Shown here piece after piece: positions 1 to 13,101 of a stretch of 64,000 nucleotides of DNA. The stretch's first letter is position 1. The number at the start of each line of letters is the position of its first letter. Made by a program: the position numbers and the translations under genes. The notes below the pieces were generated by a model, which was given only the letters and a program-made list of their open reading frames with translations, was not told the origin of the DNA and searched no databases. Origin of the DNA: Taenia hydatigena (Eukaryota; Platyhelminthes; Cestoda; Cyclophyllidea; Taeniidae). The stretch spans positions 6,956,140-7,020,139 of the forward strand of contig JADWOT020000002.1 in NCBI GenBank assembly GCA_036345935.2, written 5' to 3'.

Positions 1-920
1 TTGGGTTCTGGAAACGAAATGCATTACAAAATGAGAAGCCGTAAGTTGATCCCTCTATAAGGCCAGAAGATTGTAGTTGTGGCCGTTACGCCGAACCTAC
101 CAGTTGACAAGCAAATTAACTAATTCAGAGATTATGGTAAAAGAAGCGAGAACCCCTTTTTAGTAGTAAGCATCACCCACTATAATAATGACAAAATGTT
201 CCATTTTTACAACCAGAAAGGCAAGGCAGAGTAGTTGCTTACTAGCCAATAGCGATGCGACACATTTGACCGAGTGACTTGCACAAATGGCCGACTTCAC
301 ATAAGTCTACTACTTTTATGTAAGTTGAAGGAAAATTAGGACATCCTTAAATTATGGGGGCTATATTTCTAGATAAACTGGCAACACAAGTCAATCCAAA
401 AATAACGGCATAGCCAACTCTGCTCAAAAAAACTTGTCAAAATCATGAGGCATGTAAAACTCGAGCAGCTTAAACGAGTGAACACGCATGAAAATCCACC
501 TTTTAGTGCGCATTGTCAGTAAGGAATCTTGTCACCTTACCGGCATTCAGCCCTGCAGTCAAGCGATCCCATGTTTCGATGACTGTCATTACCTCTTACT
601 GGATGCAAATAGAATCTTTTTTTAGAAAAGGCTTCAGTGAAATTGGAGCTAATTACCTTGGTCTCTTTTTTGGACGGGTGCAAAAATGTTTTTTTTTTTG
701 GATTTGAATCCATTGGCATCAAATATGGGTAGGTAAAGCTTAAAATCCGGCGCTAAAATGTGGACAAGCAAATAAGTGAAGTGAATACCAGCTCTATTAT
801 CTTTGATTTCTTCGAAGAACATGCACTTCGTTTAGACTGACATCGGTAAAGTGGTTGCTAATGCGTTTGCTGAGACCTCTAAAAATCTGCAAGGTACGAT
901 ACGGTGCTGCACTTCCTGCT
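1..920. other. no gene recognised
   Basis: This stretch has no frame with protein-like composition plus splice sites, and no RNA gene that I recognise. It contains a short T run near 690-700. It ends where dispersed repeat R1 begins. Confidence 0.5.
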
Positions 921-2361
921 TCTTAAAAATTTTGGCAAGTTATGCCACTTTTGTTATCTCGTGCTATCATCTGCCAAATTCTCTAAGCTTTCTGTGACTT
1001 CTGGAGTGACTTTATCCTTATTTCGACCTCCATATAGTCATTTCTCTTCTTACTTCCTTTTGCGAGATGGATCTAGGTGAAGGCGATCTCCACACCGTGG
1101 TTGGTGGTCTCGTATCACACGTGCCCACTGAGGGGATGCAAGGATTACTGGGCATCTTAATGTACAATCTCTAATCTGCCAAGATGTTTGGTATCGAGTT
1201 GTAGGGTCTGCAAATTCGCATGCGCATCACAGTGCATGTTCTTCACTCATGTAGATATTACTAGATATGGCTTTATTAATTACACCGGAAAATATACGAA
1301 TGGTTTAATGTTAGCAATAAAAGCTATAAATTTTTATCCTGATTAATATTAAATAGTAATTAGCTTGAGCAAACTCAAATAATAGCAAAATCCCTGTTAT
1401 TCATGCCGCATTTGTTTCATTGTTTAGAACCATTCCACATTTCACCTCAAATCTCCGACACCTTAGTAGAAACCCATGCCTGCGTGCAATGACGAACAAG
1501 AAAATCAACAGACGAAAACGCAAAAATGCCTCTTTTTAGGCGCATGTCTACGACCAAATCACTTGGATGAGTGTACGTCTTTAAGAGGTAGGTTAAGGTA
1601 GCTCGTTGAAGAGCCCCAAAACACAAGCGAACAAATTTTGATCAATGCACTTGCATTTACGCTTAAGAACGTAGCTTCCTAAACACACACGCTCATCTGT
1701 TGCTTATGCGACGCTATTGCCTCATCATCAGAAACAATCACACTATCGATGCAATATGGTGTGACATAATGCAATAAAGTGCATCTCGAAGGTTCTGTGG
1801 GGTAATGAGCAAATCGGACAACGCAGATCCAAGATTGCTGAAACACGTTAAGCATAAGTAGCATAAGGTTCTAAAGTCATGATGCATTTTATTTGAGTTG
1901 GCTACTAGTTGCCTGAGTTCTTGTCATTTGGGCTACAACAGGAATTGTCCTGCTTAAAACGCCTTGTTTATTCTCAGGCTGACATAAAAACTCTGCGTAA
2001 ACACATATTCGCGCAAGTCCAAGCTCTAAATTATGTTTGGATTCATGTGTACGGAAATGGTTGTAAGCGGAGATGGTCGGGAGCCAATTGCAGGAGCATT
2101 AGGATGACCCATCTGAATGAAGTGAAGCACACTGTGCCTCTGTAGACACGCGTTTTAGTGAAGAGAATATTGAGCTGCGCGAGGCCCTGTAAATGAGACT
2201 AAGATAAATTAAACGGGTAAGCAAGGGTATCTTCCATATCTGCTGTCAGTATTACATGTAATTAATGAGCAGAGGAGCAGTGGTTGCGTGCAGGGTCAAA
2301 ACCTTGTGCTTTGCAGGCAAGTGATTCGAGCATATTTGAAAGATAAGAAGTTGTTCTCTAA
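921..2361 (+). repeat. dispersed repeat R1, copy 1
   Basis: The stretch is repeated in the same orientation at 43440-44920. Long blocks are nearly identical, for example around 1063-1265 against 43583-43787, and the similarity stops abruptly at both ends. Copy 2 has about 29 extra bases where copy 1 reads straight through near 2065. A 78-codon frame at 1909-2145 is broken by frameshifts in copy 2, so I do not treat it as a gene. No terminal repeats, target-site duplication or enzyme domain were seen. It could be a non-autonomous transposon or a segmental duplication. Confidence 0.85.
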
Positions 2362-3284
2362 GCAAAAGAATGTAGAAGAGAAGTATATGGAATGAGTGAA
2401 AGAATGTAGGAGGGAAGAACTACCATTTTTAAGTAAGTGGAGGTAGGAAAGTAGTGGTGGTGGGTGGTAGAGTGACATAAAGTGCACTTACTGGGCGCAT
2501 GCACACGAGGGGATGGATGGGTGGAGGAAATGGGAGTGTCAAAGTTGCAGGGGAGCTCACAGCTACTATGCTCCTATTCAAAGGGTGTGAGCAGGCGTAA
2601 GGAGGAGGTAGGTATAATGAGGAAGAAATCAAAAGAAACTTATGAAACAGGAATAGAAATTTGTGCATAGAATTCGTAAAAATGGAATGGACTTGAAAAG
2701 AGGGCAAATGGAGGGGAGTAATGTGGGATGTAGGTGGCGGAGTTTGCATGGGCAAGGGGAATGAGTGGAAAGGATCTACTCCGGTTTCAGCGCGCGCTCT
2801 TTTCTCCTCCTTGGACAAAAAGTGATGGCAGACAAAACGAATGATATTTTATTGCCAAAAATGCGTCCGATTTCATGGGCAGCCATGTACTTAAATAAGA
2901 GATGCTTTTTATTATGGGTCTAGTGGAAGGCTTTGGTTTAAAAAGGAACATTTTGATGTGTGCAATATGAGGCAGCTTCATGAAATGCAGTTGTGGTCTT
3001 ACCTGAGACCAACTAATCAGTGGGACAGAGAGAAGACAACGTCGGCTACTGGCAGCCCAATAAGTAGTTGTGGTGGTGGTGAGGGTGGGCGAGTAATGAG
3101 TGCAAGCAGTAGTAGTAGTAGGGGCATGCGTGTGGGTGTGTAGGTGGGTGGGTGAATGGGTTACGAGAAGAGACAGGGGACAGAGGGAAGTGGTGGTAAT
3201 AGAGGGTATTCAACTGAGCGGTAGTGGTGAGTTAGGCACAATGAAGATGTGATGAAGGGGAAATGGCAAAACAGTGTGAGGACC
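2362..3284. repeat. purine-rich repeat DNA (R2-related)
   Basis: The + strand is strongly purine-rich (runs of gga, gaa and gtgg) and has no convincing gene. About 105 bases at 3066-3170 (gtggtggtgagggtggg..., caagcagtagtagtag..., gcatgcgtgtg) closely match 20875-20980 in the same orientation. The frames here are low-complexity and look fortuitous. Confidence 0.55.
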
Positions 3285-3775
3285 GCGCGTATTGGTGGTT
3301 GGGAGTAGATACGCAAGTAGGTTTGGCTGCTATTTGGCGTCCTTCTCTCCCCTCTTTCCCGCATCCAGTCATTATTTCCTCTCCTCAAAACATTTTCTTC
3401 GATTATTTTTTATTTTCGCTCTTCTTTTCTCCCCGTACATATTTTCGAGCCCAGCACCACCACCGCAAGTGCTTATAGACCGCTAGCAGGTGCCCCACTT
3501 CTTCCATTATCAATCATGCAGCATTCCTTCCTGCGATTTTCGTTTATTTATTTTATCAATTCTTTCCTTCCTTTCTTTTTGTCGATCAATGTTTCTCTCC
3601 ACTTACATCTTTCTTTGATTTTTTCTTCCTTTGCTTTCCTTCTTCATTCATTCATTTAACCACCCACCTTATTTGCAAGTTACCCATTCATTCTGCCCAT
3701 GTCATACAACACGCACTTTTCTCCTTCTTTCTCCTTTTTCATTCACCTCCACCACCGGCAGCACTACTGCAGCAC
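3285..3775 (+). repeat. dispersed repeat R2, copy 1
   Basis: The stretch matches 15885-16375 in the same orientation, including the blocks cctctcctcaaaacattttc, gtgcttatagaccgctagcag and acctccaccaccggcagcac. The + strand is markedly pyrimidine-rich after about 3345. Copies in the opposite orientation lie at about 19880-20560. No coding capacity was recognised. The similarity ends just after the caccaccggcagcacta block. Confidence 0.8.
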
Positions 3776-5061
3776 TGCTTATTGTGCGATCAACAGATAG
3801 GAATCCAAAGCTAATTCCTTTATCGTCAACGGACCTCCAAATTATCAATTTGCTACGATCCTGGAACGACTAACAGCATCATAGACGCAGAGGTCTGTTG
3901 AACGCGTAAAAAATGTGTTCGGTAAATTAGGCATCAATTGAAGCATGCTGAAGATCAGACAGAAGCCAATGTTAAGAGATTGCAGACATTTAATGAACGT
4001 TTCTATCAAATTTATGGACGGCTGCTTTATGTCGATGCACCGCTAGTGATATCTAGCGTTCCTGTTTAACGAAAAAGAATTTGAAATGGCTGGTATTTAT
4101 GAACATAGCCTTGGTTCCCGATGAGGCCTTAGACAGCGCCATTATCTACGGAAGTCTCATCGTTCACCGGCACGCATAACTAGGCAGGAGAGTGCTGTCT
4201 GCGCGCCAGCAGTAAGCGGTTGTTGGATAAAGTTTATTGAAAAAAGTTACAGCGGGTGTATGGTGACAATTCTTATATATATATATTAGCTGCTGGATTA
4301 TGGAATAGAATGAATCTGAAACATTTGATCCCACCTGCTTTCCTTGATCTATGCCCTGGTTACTATCGAAAATTAAGCTGTTAGTGCATCCGCATTACCA
4401 AACACTCATCGGGGCGTACTGAACAAAATTGACACTTGACCAAACAGGAAAAATAACACGGGTCGGTGTATTTACGAGACATTTAAGCACTTGGAAGTGG
4501 TTTACAATGACTGGCGTGTTTAAGTTGAAGTGCGTTACGCCAGTGCAGTTGATCTGGCTGCTTAGGATTGGCGTGGTGCACGTAGTCGCTACTACCCATT
4601 ATAGTTGCAATACTTTGTTTGTTAGAACTGCTTGGTTTCGGCCAAGGTCACAGAGGTGGCCGTATTGCCCTAGCTGCGTGGGCTGGCCTCCAGGCCATGC
4701 CAGCAGCCTTTTTCCTTCTGTCCGGTGAATATATATATTCTACCCCAGAATTTTGCCTTCTTTTGCCTTCAAGGGAGCCTTGGGACGCTACAATAGTAAA
4801 TTCAAGATCTGCATTGGGGGCTCGCTAGTCCAGAATTTCAGTCAACAAGTGGATCATCAGATTGTAGTGTCACAACAGAAAATCCCTATAACTCTGCAGG
4901 TCCCTCAATTATCGCTCATGACTAGGCAGGGCAACAATTGATGTCGAGATGGCGGCGCTGTTCACATTGCACCCATTCTTAAAGCACAGCCGAAATGCTA
5001 AGTAAAAGTGTCGACGAGTTTTGGAACAATTTCATTCCATGTTACCGAAAGCATTCGTACT
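3776..5061. other. no gene recognised
   Basis: Unrecognised DNA. A short (AT)n microsatellite lies at about 4274-4290. Overlapping open frames at 4429-4828 have no recognisable domain, and their two readings look equally arbitrary. Confidence 0.45.
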
Positions 5062-6045
5062 CTAGAAGTCCAAGTTGCAAGGATCAACAGCTGCATCTAT
5101 AATTAAAGCCAGATATCCAACATGAGACGTGACAATGATGTAGAATGACTTGGACCTAATGATCTGAATATGCAATGAGGTGGTTGAATCTCTAGAAACA
5201 CCAAAGAAACTCAAGTAAACACTTATTTCATTCCTGGACGACACATCAAACAAAAATATTTTATTGCATTTACGGGTGCGGAATGAAACTAGCTATCAGA
5301 CTGGTAATGCCGCAATGGTTGTCCTTTTACACAAAAAATGCGATTTTATGGTGCTGCCATTTGTGGTTGAGTCGAAGGTCATTCTCAGCACGCAAAACCA
5401 GTTTAATTTGTATGGCGACGAACAGCTTTTCCTAGCAACAATTTTCAAGACTGGCTTTCACTCTAAAGCCGCATCTTCCACTTCGTGGTACTAACGCTGA
5501 CGTTGGTCTTCTTGCCAGCCTCCATCATCTTCCTCTTTATTGTGGACTTCAGTAACGCAGGGCTGCTTGTCTCCTACCTTAAGACAGATACGCGGCCATT
5601 GGTGGGCAATCAAACTTCTATCTCTCTACCTGATGGACTGCACGCCACAGTATTGCATGCACCTTCGTTCGTCTTTAAGGGCATCGGCTAGGGTCGCCGC
5701 CTTACCAACACGAAGATGCATGATTTTAACGATCACATTTGTGTAAGTGTCATGCAATTGTAAAATACAGTTCTAATGACGCTTGTCAAGAAAAATGAGT
5801 TCCCGCTGAAATTCTGCATATATCTCTCCTTCCCCCCATTCATTGCACCCACTTTGCTCACTAATCCATTTTGCAATGAAATTTGTCCATTGGAAGGGCG
5901 TGTGTGTTGCTGGGAACCAGTCACTGATTACAAAGTTGCTGTTATTCAACGCTTGTTTTACGATCGCGTGATTTGGAGTTTACTGTTGTACAGGCGTATA
6001 ATCTCTACTTTTATCTGTGTGAACGGCCTAGTTGTGGTAATTTAG
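5062..6045. other. possible exons, unassigned
   Basis: Several overlapping open frames lie on the + strand (5264-5494, 5485-5691, 5776-6045) and one on the - strand (5062-5253). The + frame at about 5304-5481 is bordered by a plausible acceptor (agctatcag) and donor (cgtg|gtacta). The next frame, from 5485, has a hydrophobic stretch rich in L, V, F and I that could be a membrane segment. No domain is recognised and the frames do not join cleanly. They may be exons of an unknown membrane protein or chance frames. Confidence 0.2.
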
Positions 6046-6832
6046 GCTAATGGCGTGACAATAGCGGCTTGTGGAGAGTAAAGTGTTCCACTTATTACAA
6101 AGTGCTATGTCAGCACCTGATGCATTTTAAAAGCTATAATAAGTTGTAGGCTTATTTATTTTTCTCAATTGTGCTAGGATGAAATGATTTGTCGACTTAG
6201 AGTTGGTCTAATTGACAACTGCCTTGGTTCAGAGCCCATGCATGCCAGAATCCTGCATCCACAGATGCACCCACATTGTAATTTTTCTCGTCAAATGCCT
6301 TTTACTAAAGGAGGATGGAAGAAATACTTTGCCTGATAATTTGCGAAGCCGATCCGCCATTTATCGCATGTTGACACAGACTCGACGACTTTGTAGTAAA
6401 TGAGGCGAACCTGCTTATCAACGAGTGGGTTGATTTGTTTGAACTCTATTCGAATGCCTTCTAGGTCGTAAAGTACGCTTCTGTAAAGACTAAGAGTAGT
6501 GCGAATTTGCTTTTAAGAAGTGTATCATGGAAATAAACAAGCTGGGTTGATGGTTTATGAGTCAAATTTGCACCGCTAGTGATTTCTGCAGTATCGGCGT
6601 TGTTGCATCGTGGCCGGAGCAGAAATGTCAGATGCCCACTTCTAACGCTATCTTTAACGTTGGAAAGAGGTACGAATAAAAAGCAAATTATTGTAGTGGT
6701 CAAATCTTTCCCAACACACCAGTTATAACTTAACTAAGACCGACCGTAGGAAGATGCCAGAGTCAACAAGCTTGAAGCCAATCGACAATGCTGCTTTTGT
6801 ACATTTCGAAAGAATGAGCTGTTGGTGCTAGT

Positions 6833-7134
6833 ATGCACCTGACCGGACCACTTGAGCTGTATTCACGAAGCGTCGGTCGCGACGAACACGGATTAAGAAT
6901 CAACTCTGATTCTCCACCAACGGTGATGCGTTGGGCAAAGCGTAACAGGCAAGAAGTGAACAACGGGCAGCAACCCGAAGGCGAATTTTTCACGGAAAAT
7001 GGCAAGTCAGCCAAATTTTCAACAAGTCTCCATCATACAGAAGATTTGTGCGAAAGTGCAATCAGACGAACTCTGCTTTATCAAGACACCTTTCACCATC
7101 AACACTCCCTCGACTTATGCGAATACACCCAGTA
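6833..7134 (+). CDS. candidate exons, unknown protein
   Basis: Two overlapping + frames look protein-like. One begins at 6833, is rich in charged residues and runs about 100 codons. In a second frame, a segment of about 30 codons (about 7042-7132) lies between a reasonable acceptor (ccatcatacag) and a donor (accca|gtaaat), and contains the string VQSDELCFIKTPFTINTP. No family is recognised and no further exons were joined. The strand choice is inferred from composition only. Confidence 0.25.
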
Positions 7135-10100
7135 AATTGAACAAACGGCGGTATATCGACATCTCGATAGTCTTCGTTTTGGTTTTACCTACCGCATCCT
7201 ACTTAACGTAAGAAGTCGTAATCGAAAACTAAGGAGACTGATGCGACTACCAGTGTAGGCTGGTGACCATAACAAAACTTCCTCCATTCTACAACTCATC
7301 GGTCTGACATCCATAAGCAATGCTATGAGACCAAAATGCACAGCTCGTGAAGCGAGCATTGAACATCGCGTCTGTGGTAATCGTGGCTAAGTGAATCAGA
7401 CCACGCCTGAAGATGGTGGTAAAATTAAAAGCAGAAGTGTACAAATGCAACTTCTAGATTCAATGTGTATTTTACGGTTAATCTTGCCCGTTTCATAGCA
7501 GAAATCTAACCGTTACAGCAGAGGAACCGACAAAATTTAGATAAAAATGGAATAATCTAAAGGAGGGCTTGACTAGATAAAACCACAGATACGGTCAAGT
7601 GGTTGTGAACTTGGAGACAAAGTGGGCCTTATGCGATGATGTTTCACGATGGGCCACCATGCCGTTTGAAAATGGGAGCATCCGGCGGCGATTGCTGCGT
7701 AGACAAGAAGAGCTTAGGCATGCCGCCTAGCCACGCTTCCTAGGCAAATGTACGCGCCACAGAGTACATCAGGTCTGCGTTTCAAATCAAAAGTATCAGG
7801 CCACACATAGGAAGGTACGAGCCTACCAATACATTGATTTGAGCTCCAGCATCATCATCGGCGCCCATTTGCCGTTTGACAACAGCAATCGGCTCCAAAT
7901 ACTAGCCTCGCTTTGAGCACGCTTTAACGGCGGTCACGGCAGGGGTAGAAATCTCACTCTAGCGACGATGCTGGTTCACACAGCGACGTCTGTTCCGAAT
8001 TCATTTTCGCTTGACACCACTTCGACTAGTCTTATTGCTTCCAGACACCTAAATTTTATGTAACATTTCAACGAAACGCTGAAGCAGTGAACTACTGTCA
8101 CGTTTTGCCGGCAATGACCTTTTTACTCATACCATTCAGTCAACGACTGAATGGGCATGCAGTGTTACAAAGTGTCGGTCATTTATCCTACGCAAGTCGA
8201 ATCCTGGCGTTAAGAATTGCGGTGTCCGGAACCAAACAAGTCTGCTTTATTTGCTGACAAGCGGTGGAGTAAGTCATGGTAGACGAAGTGACCGTACGCC
8301 TTACATCGAGAGTCAGAGCTATTAGCTACAGGTGGTCATGTGGAGTTGCATTTTGATGCAGGGCCAACTCAAGAACTGAACCTGATTTGTCGCATGAACT
8401 GCACTGCTATCATGAGCAGAAATGTTTTGGAAAATTCTGTTGGATGCGACCAAGGCCGACCTCGGGACAACTTCACGCCCGCTTCGACGAGTATGCTTTT
8501 GATTAATGAATCAACACTTAGAATTTTCCAAAATGCATGCACTTGGGCGTAAGTGAGGATGCTGTCGACTGAAGTTACGTGCGCTCTTTTGCAAATCACA
8601 CCATGGAAACTTGGTTTCTGTGCGGTAAAGTTGTCGGAATTGCCCGGTCTAGGCATGTTCGAGTCGTTTTGCAGTCTTTCATTAACATAATGCAAGTTCG
8701 AGTTGCATAACCTTCAAAAATCTTTTAAGAAAAAGAAAACGACCCCACTCTCTGTCAAGCAGACCGAGGTAATCATAAGCGGTAGAAACTGAGCTGAGCC
8801 GGCAACTGATGAGTAATATGAAAAGGACGCAATGCATTAAGCCTCAATTTAAAAGCGAGTGTTGCAGGAAACATCCCAGTATAACACTTCTCTCTCAGCC
8901 CTCACATAGCGGTACATCAAAATGGTGCTGTCAGTCACTGAGCACTCGTAAATGCTCTTATAGCAAAGGCGTGAGGACCCTCATCACTATGGCAACGCTG
9001 GAGCATAGCACTAAGTATCATAGAGAAGGGCTATTAATATCCATGGGTTGAAGAAAAGACAGGCCGCCACAACAGAAATTACAGACTACGAAAGCCAAAG
9101 AATCTGCACAACTAAAAGCTAGCTCAAGCGCACTTTTAGCATTTCTCTTGACCATTGTGTCCGCTATGACTTAGTTCATGCGGTGCTCCGCAAAGCGATC
9201 ACAATTTGGAAGGCATTCACACCACCATGGTTGCTTCGTCATAGAGCTCTCATTAGTAGAACTTTTAATCCTTTCAAACTGATGACTAGCGTTGTGCGGC
9301 TATTTGAATTCAAAGAACTGTGAAATTCGGGGTGTGGGGAATGGTCGGGTCTTGAACAACGGCCCAACACTAATGAATTTTCGCTGCAGTGCCCTTATTG
9401 CAACCTCACTCATCCCATCCAATTTACTACCACATTTATCTGATGGCCAGACTGCTCATGCGTAATCCTAACCATGCTTCAGACCGTCAAGATATTTGTC
9501 ACTGGATGCAGATCGTCGAATCAAAGAGAGAATATGGTAAAATCGAAGACAAGACAGAATGAGGCTTTTTAGGAAAGGGACTTGTACAGTTAGCAGAAAT
9601 TACATAGTATACGGGCTTGTTCCGCTGATTTTGAAGTAAATGCATAGTCATTGTACACAAAGTCATAAAGACTTAGGTAACGGATGTCTGAGATACAGAG
9701 TCGAATACCTGAGTGCCGAATCATTTGTTTTGCATCCACTTACATCTTCAAACACAGAAGCATTATACTTACTATCGGCTCTTTCAATCCTGATAGGTGT
9801 GAACAAAGTCAGCCTATTTCGCCTTTTCAAAAGGAAAAATAGGTTTTGAAGACTAAGTAAGGCCTGATGATAATTTGTTTATCGTATTATGCATTCTAAT
9901 GAGAATAAACATTTGCTGTATCAGCAATTTGGAATGGTAGAATGAGGCTAGGAAACAGCAAGGGCGCAAATCGGTAAAGCTGAGTGAGAGTGATGCATAG
10001 GGTAGACAGCATGCAGTCAAGTGTAGACTGAACTAACTTAATCTCGGAGAAGCCGTCGTATCATAACTTTGCATCGCCCCTGAGGCGAGATTTTCACTCC

Positions 10101-10582
10101 TATCGTGACTGCTGTTGAAGTGCGCTCCAAGACAGACTATAAATTAGGACTGAGAACTGCTGACTGGCAGTCAAAAGAGTAGAGTGGGTGAACGGGACAT
10201 AATGTGCTGGCACTTTCCTTCCTTGCTATGTGTGCATATGCATGACTTTCGCCTAATATAATGCACCGCTTTCCATGTGCACACTTAATTCACATCAAAA
10301 CAGCAATTCGTCTTTGCATCAAGCATAGTCGGTTAGTTGGGCTTCTATTGAAAACACTTGATTTGACACATTTTGTTTTCATCTTGTGACGCGTATCTTT
10401 GTCCGTTGCTTTGTAGATAATCAGCGTAGCTAATTAGCGGCGCAGACGCCCTGACCGCGATATGGCAGAGAAGTAAGGAATTTCCATGCAAAAAAACCTT
10501 CGTCATTGCGCACTCGATAGCGGCATTGGAAAGATTTGCTGCTTATTCGCGATGCAGCATAGTGCTCATCGTTTTACTTCGC
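7135..10582. other. no gene recognised
   Basis: No supported gene. Both strands are open over 8340-8695 and a + frame lies at 8809-9051, but neither shows a domain or convincing splice borders. No obvious repeats shared with the rest of the window were found. Confidence 0.4.
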
Positions 10583-10818
10583 CTAGTCAGGAACGTCAAA
10601 AACGCTTGGCTTCTTTAGCACTCGAGGAATAAAGGTGCACGAACGACATACCGTGCAATTGGCACTTCCATTCCTAAAATGTGGCCATGTGGCTTTGCCC
10701 ATAGTTCCCCCATCATCCAGAAGGTTGAGTTTTCCTTGCGGCACAATGTGTTTCATAACTTCACCTCCCACCAGATGCAATTCCCATTGCCACGATTTCG
10801 ACAAGCAAATGGCTGTTT
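10583..10818 (-). CDS. candidate terminal exon, unknown
   Basis: The - strand holds a 77-residue frame ending in a stop at 10583, preceded at 10819 by a plausible acceptor (tatactcacag). The peptide has a protein-like mix of residues (LHLVGGEVMKHIV, then GKLNLLDDGG, then CTVCRSC) and ends KKPSVFDVPD. I recognise no family, and the Cys pairs are too few to call a zinc site. No upstream exon was joined. The overlapping + frame looks less protein-like. Confidence 0.25.
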
Positions 10819-11375
10819 CTGTGAGTATAACATCATACACCTCACAATAATGCGTTGTTCTTAAGTCCTAATCTTACGTCGGGAAGAGTACAGTGCAAGT
10901 TGAAGCTCTGTTTACAGCCCGACGAAAACAACCGGGAATGTACATAAGCGTATCCCAGCAGAGCCATTTCTGTGCATTCCTACGTCTGTATTATATCATT
11001 ATCACTTAATTCAGGTGAAGCCTTGCAGACATCGGATTACTCACCGTAGACGCAGTGCGACTCTCTCATATTGCGAACGGTTCATTTCAGTCCTTTAGTA
11101 CCGTTCGCGGGTGCAGTACTGAGGGCACAGAAAATGCGACAGGAGTCAAGCAGTGGATGCATGAGATGAGAGATAGTATTTGATAAGATGCTATGTGAGA
11201 ACCTGGTGGCATAGGAATCGGCTTCATATTGCAGTTAGCGTTCGGCATATCGCTCCACTATTCAATCGCTTCTCCACTGCCATCTCTTGGTGCCAGAAGG
11301 CCACCCTTTCCTACCTCGTTGCATTGCACTTGACGCCTTGTGAGTATATTTGGATTTGGAGAAGCTCGAGTATCA

Positions 11376-11603
11376 CTAATACCTTGCATATATATCAATA
11401 TAAGCACAATGTGATGCTTTATTCATCATAAAATGTATGTTCAATTTAATCTTTAGATCACCCCTAGTCTTTTTTAAGCATTCGTCGATGGAGCTGTTTG
11501 CTAAAAGTGCTGGCACATCCCGTAATTTCATACATTGCATTTTCTCGGAAAACTTACGCAGTATTAAATTTGTCATAGCAATCCGTGTGAAATAATGCCA
11601 CAT
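11376..11603 (-). CDS. candidate exon, unknown protein
   Basis: A 75-codon open frame on the - strand is rich in K, R, D and E and reads like a helical soluble protein (LRKFSEKMQCMKLRDVPALL, ECLKKTRGDLKIKL). No domain is recognised. Splice borders are not clear, and the frame may be fortuitous. Confidence 0.22.
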   Translation of the reverse strand: MWHYFTRIAMTNLILRKFSEKMQCMKLRDVPALLANSSIDECLKKTRGDLKIKLNIHFMMNKASHCAYIDIYARY

Positions 11604-12884
11604 TTAACTCATTTGATTAAACATGTGCGGGTGTCAATCTCTGGCACCAGAATACACGCTTAGAGATTGCGACAGTTCCGCCTTCAAAATAAGCAGAAGG
11701 CATAAATAGGGCAAGTGATGTTTAAAAGTAGTGGGTGTCAACTTATCTCCGTTTTGCAGATTAAAGCTAAAGATTGGGTAATTAGGGGGAAAAATCGCAA
11801 CATGATGGGAATTAAAACTATATTTAAAATATCCTTTTCTTCTTGCCCAACGCCATGATCACCTGCACGCGCAAGTCCACACATCAAAGTCACCTTCATT
11901 AGGTCTATGCATCTTTCGCTGGCATTTCGCTTGAGTGATCAAAGTTGATGTTCACCTTGCTGGTTTCTACTTTAGACTTGGTCATCTGCAGATGTCATTC
12001 GGCATTGCAAAACGATGATCAAGTGCCTTTGGCAGTTTACATTTTAGTCCACCAGCATAAATCACATGTCTTTGATTGTATAACCAGTTAGACACCCATT
12101 TGTACCTAACACATCTTGAATGTGTCATTACATACAATAAGTCGACTTAAGATGACATCTAATTATAGCAGCATGCTACTACATGAACAAACAAAAACAA
12201 TTTAAGATTATACTAGGCATAGCGATTGCCACAAAGCAGCTCACAATGACGCTTGTGATTTCACTGATACAAAATGAATATGCAGACTTAATGGATGCTC
12301 ACCTTTAGTCAAAAGTTTGAATGACAGGCTTTCAAACAAGCGTTACAAACTGCGTTTGATCATTAAGCGCGCGCAACTCCATTGCTGTATCTGTCATTTG
12401 CTAACAACTCTTGTCCTCATTTTGACTGATTTGAAGGCCTGCGGCTGATTGATGATAGGCGGACGACTGGATGGATTAGTGAACAGTAGCTTGGAGAGGT
12501 CCGGTGTTTTATAAATCCTATATGCAAATCACGATAAGATGAGTCAAATACGACCTGCCGAAATGGCCATGAGTAGTATTTACATTCTTCTAAAAGGAGC
12601 AAAATGAATTACGAAATGAGCCGACCGCAAAGAGTGCATAAAGCACGAAGTGGCGAGTCAAGAAGTGACATGGAAATGCTCCAGTTCCCTATAAGTGGCT
12701 CAAAAAAGCTTGTGACATTTCAGCTGGGCAACTTTTCCATCATTTCCAATCCCTTTGAGGCAGATTTTGTCAACGTTAAGTAGGTTTAATGAAGACTTAC
12801 AATTCAAAAAAAACTGAATTGCTATTCTTTTTCTTTTTTCCTTATATTAGGCTTGTCCTCATGGCCTCAGTATGACCACATTAC
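11604..12884. other. no gene recognised
   Basis: AT-rich DNA with no supported gene, RNA or repeat. Confidence 0.4.
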
Positions 12885-13101
12885 CTCTTCTGGCAGTTGA
12901 AGTGCATGAATGGCCTGCACTCAGCAGGAGTTTCATGGAGTTTATCTTCTCTTGTCTCCTCCTAGGATAGGAATGCAAGGGATGTGAGTCAGATTTCTTG
13001 TTAACCTCAAGAGTTAGGCCTTCTAGAATGCCTGATCTGCGTTTATTTTGATGTAGCAATCTAACAAATCCTTCATTCAGATGCATCAAAAAGGCAAACA
13101 C
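12885..13101 (-). CDS. candidate exon pair, short intron
   Basis: Two exons can be joined on the - strand. One ends ...LTLE at 13006 before gttaac. The second runs 12961-12885 between an acceptor (cctatcctag) and a donor (agag|gtaatg). Phases agree (0/0) and the joined exon becomes charged and Cys-containing (EETREDKLHETPAECRPF...). The intron would be only 44 bases (12962-13005). No domain can be assigned; the C...F.NC spacing only faintly resembles a Kunitz domain and was not accepted as one. Confidence 0.25.

Noticed and set aside
8185..8205. tRNA T-arm-like sequence (agtcgaatcctggc)
   Set aside because: No acceptor or anticodon arm at the right distance.
12885..12961. Kunitz domain in the - strand exon (C..F..F.C)
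   Set aside because: Too few cysteines, and no GCGGN-like core was visible.
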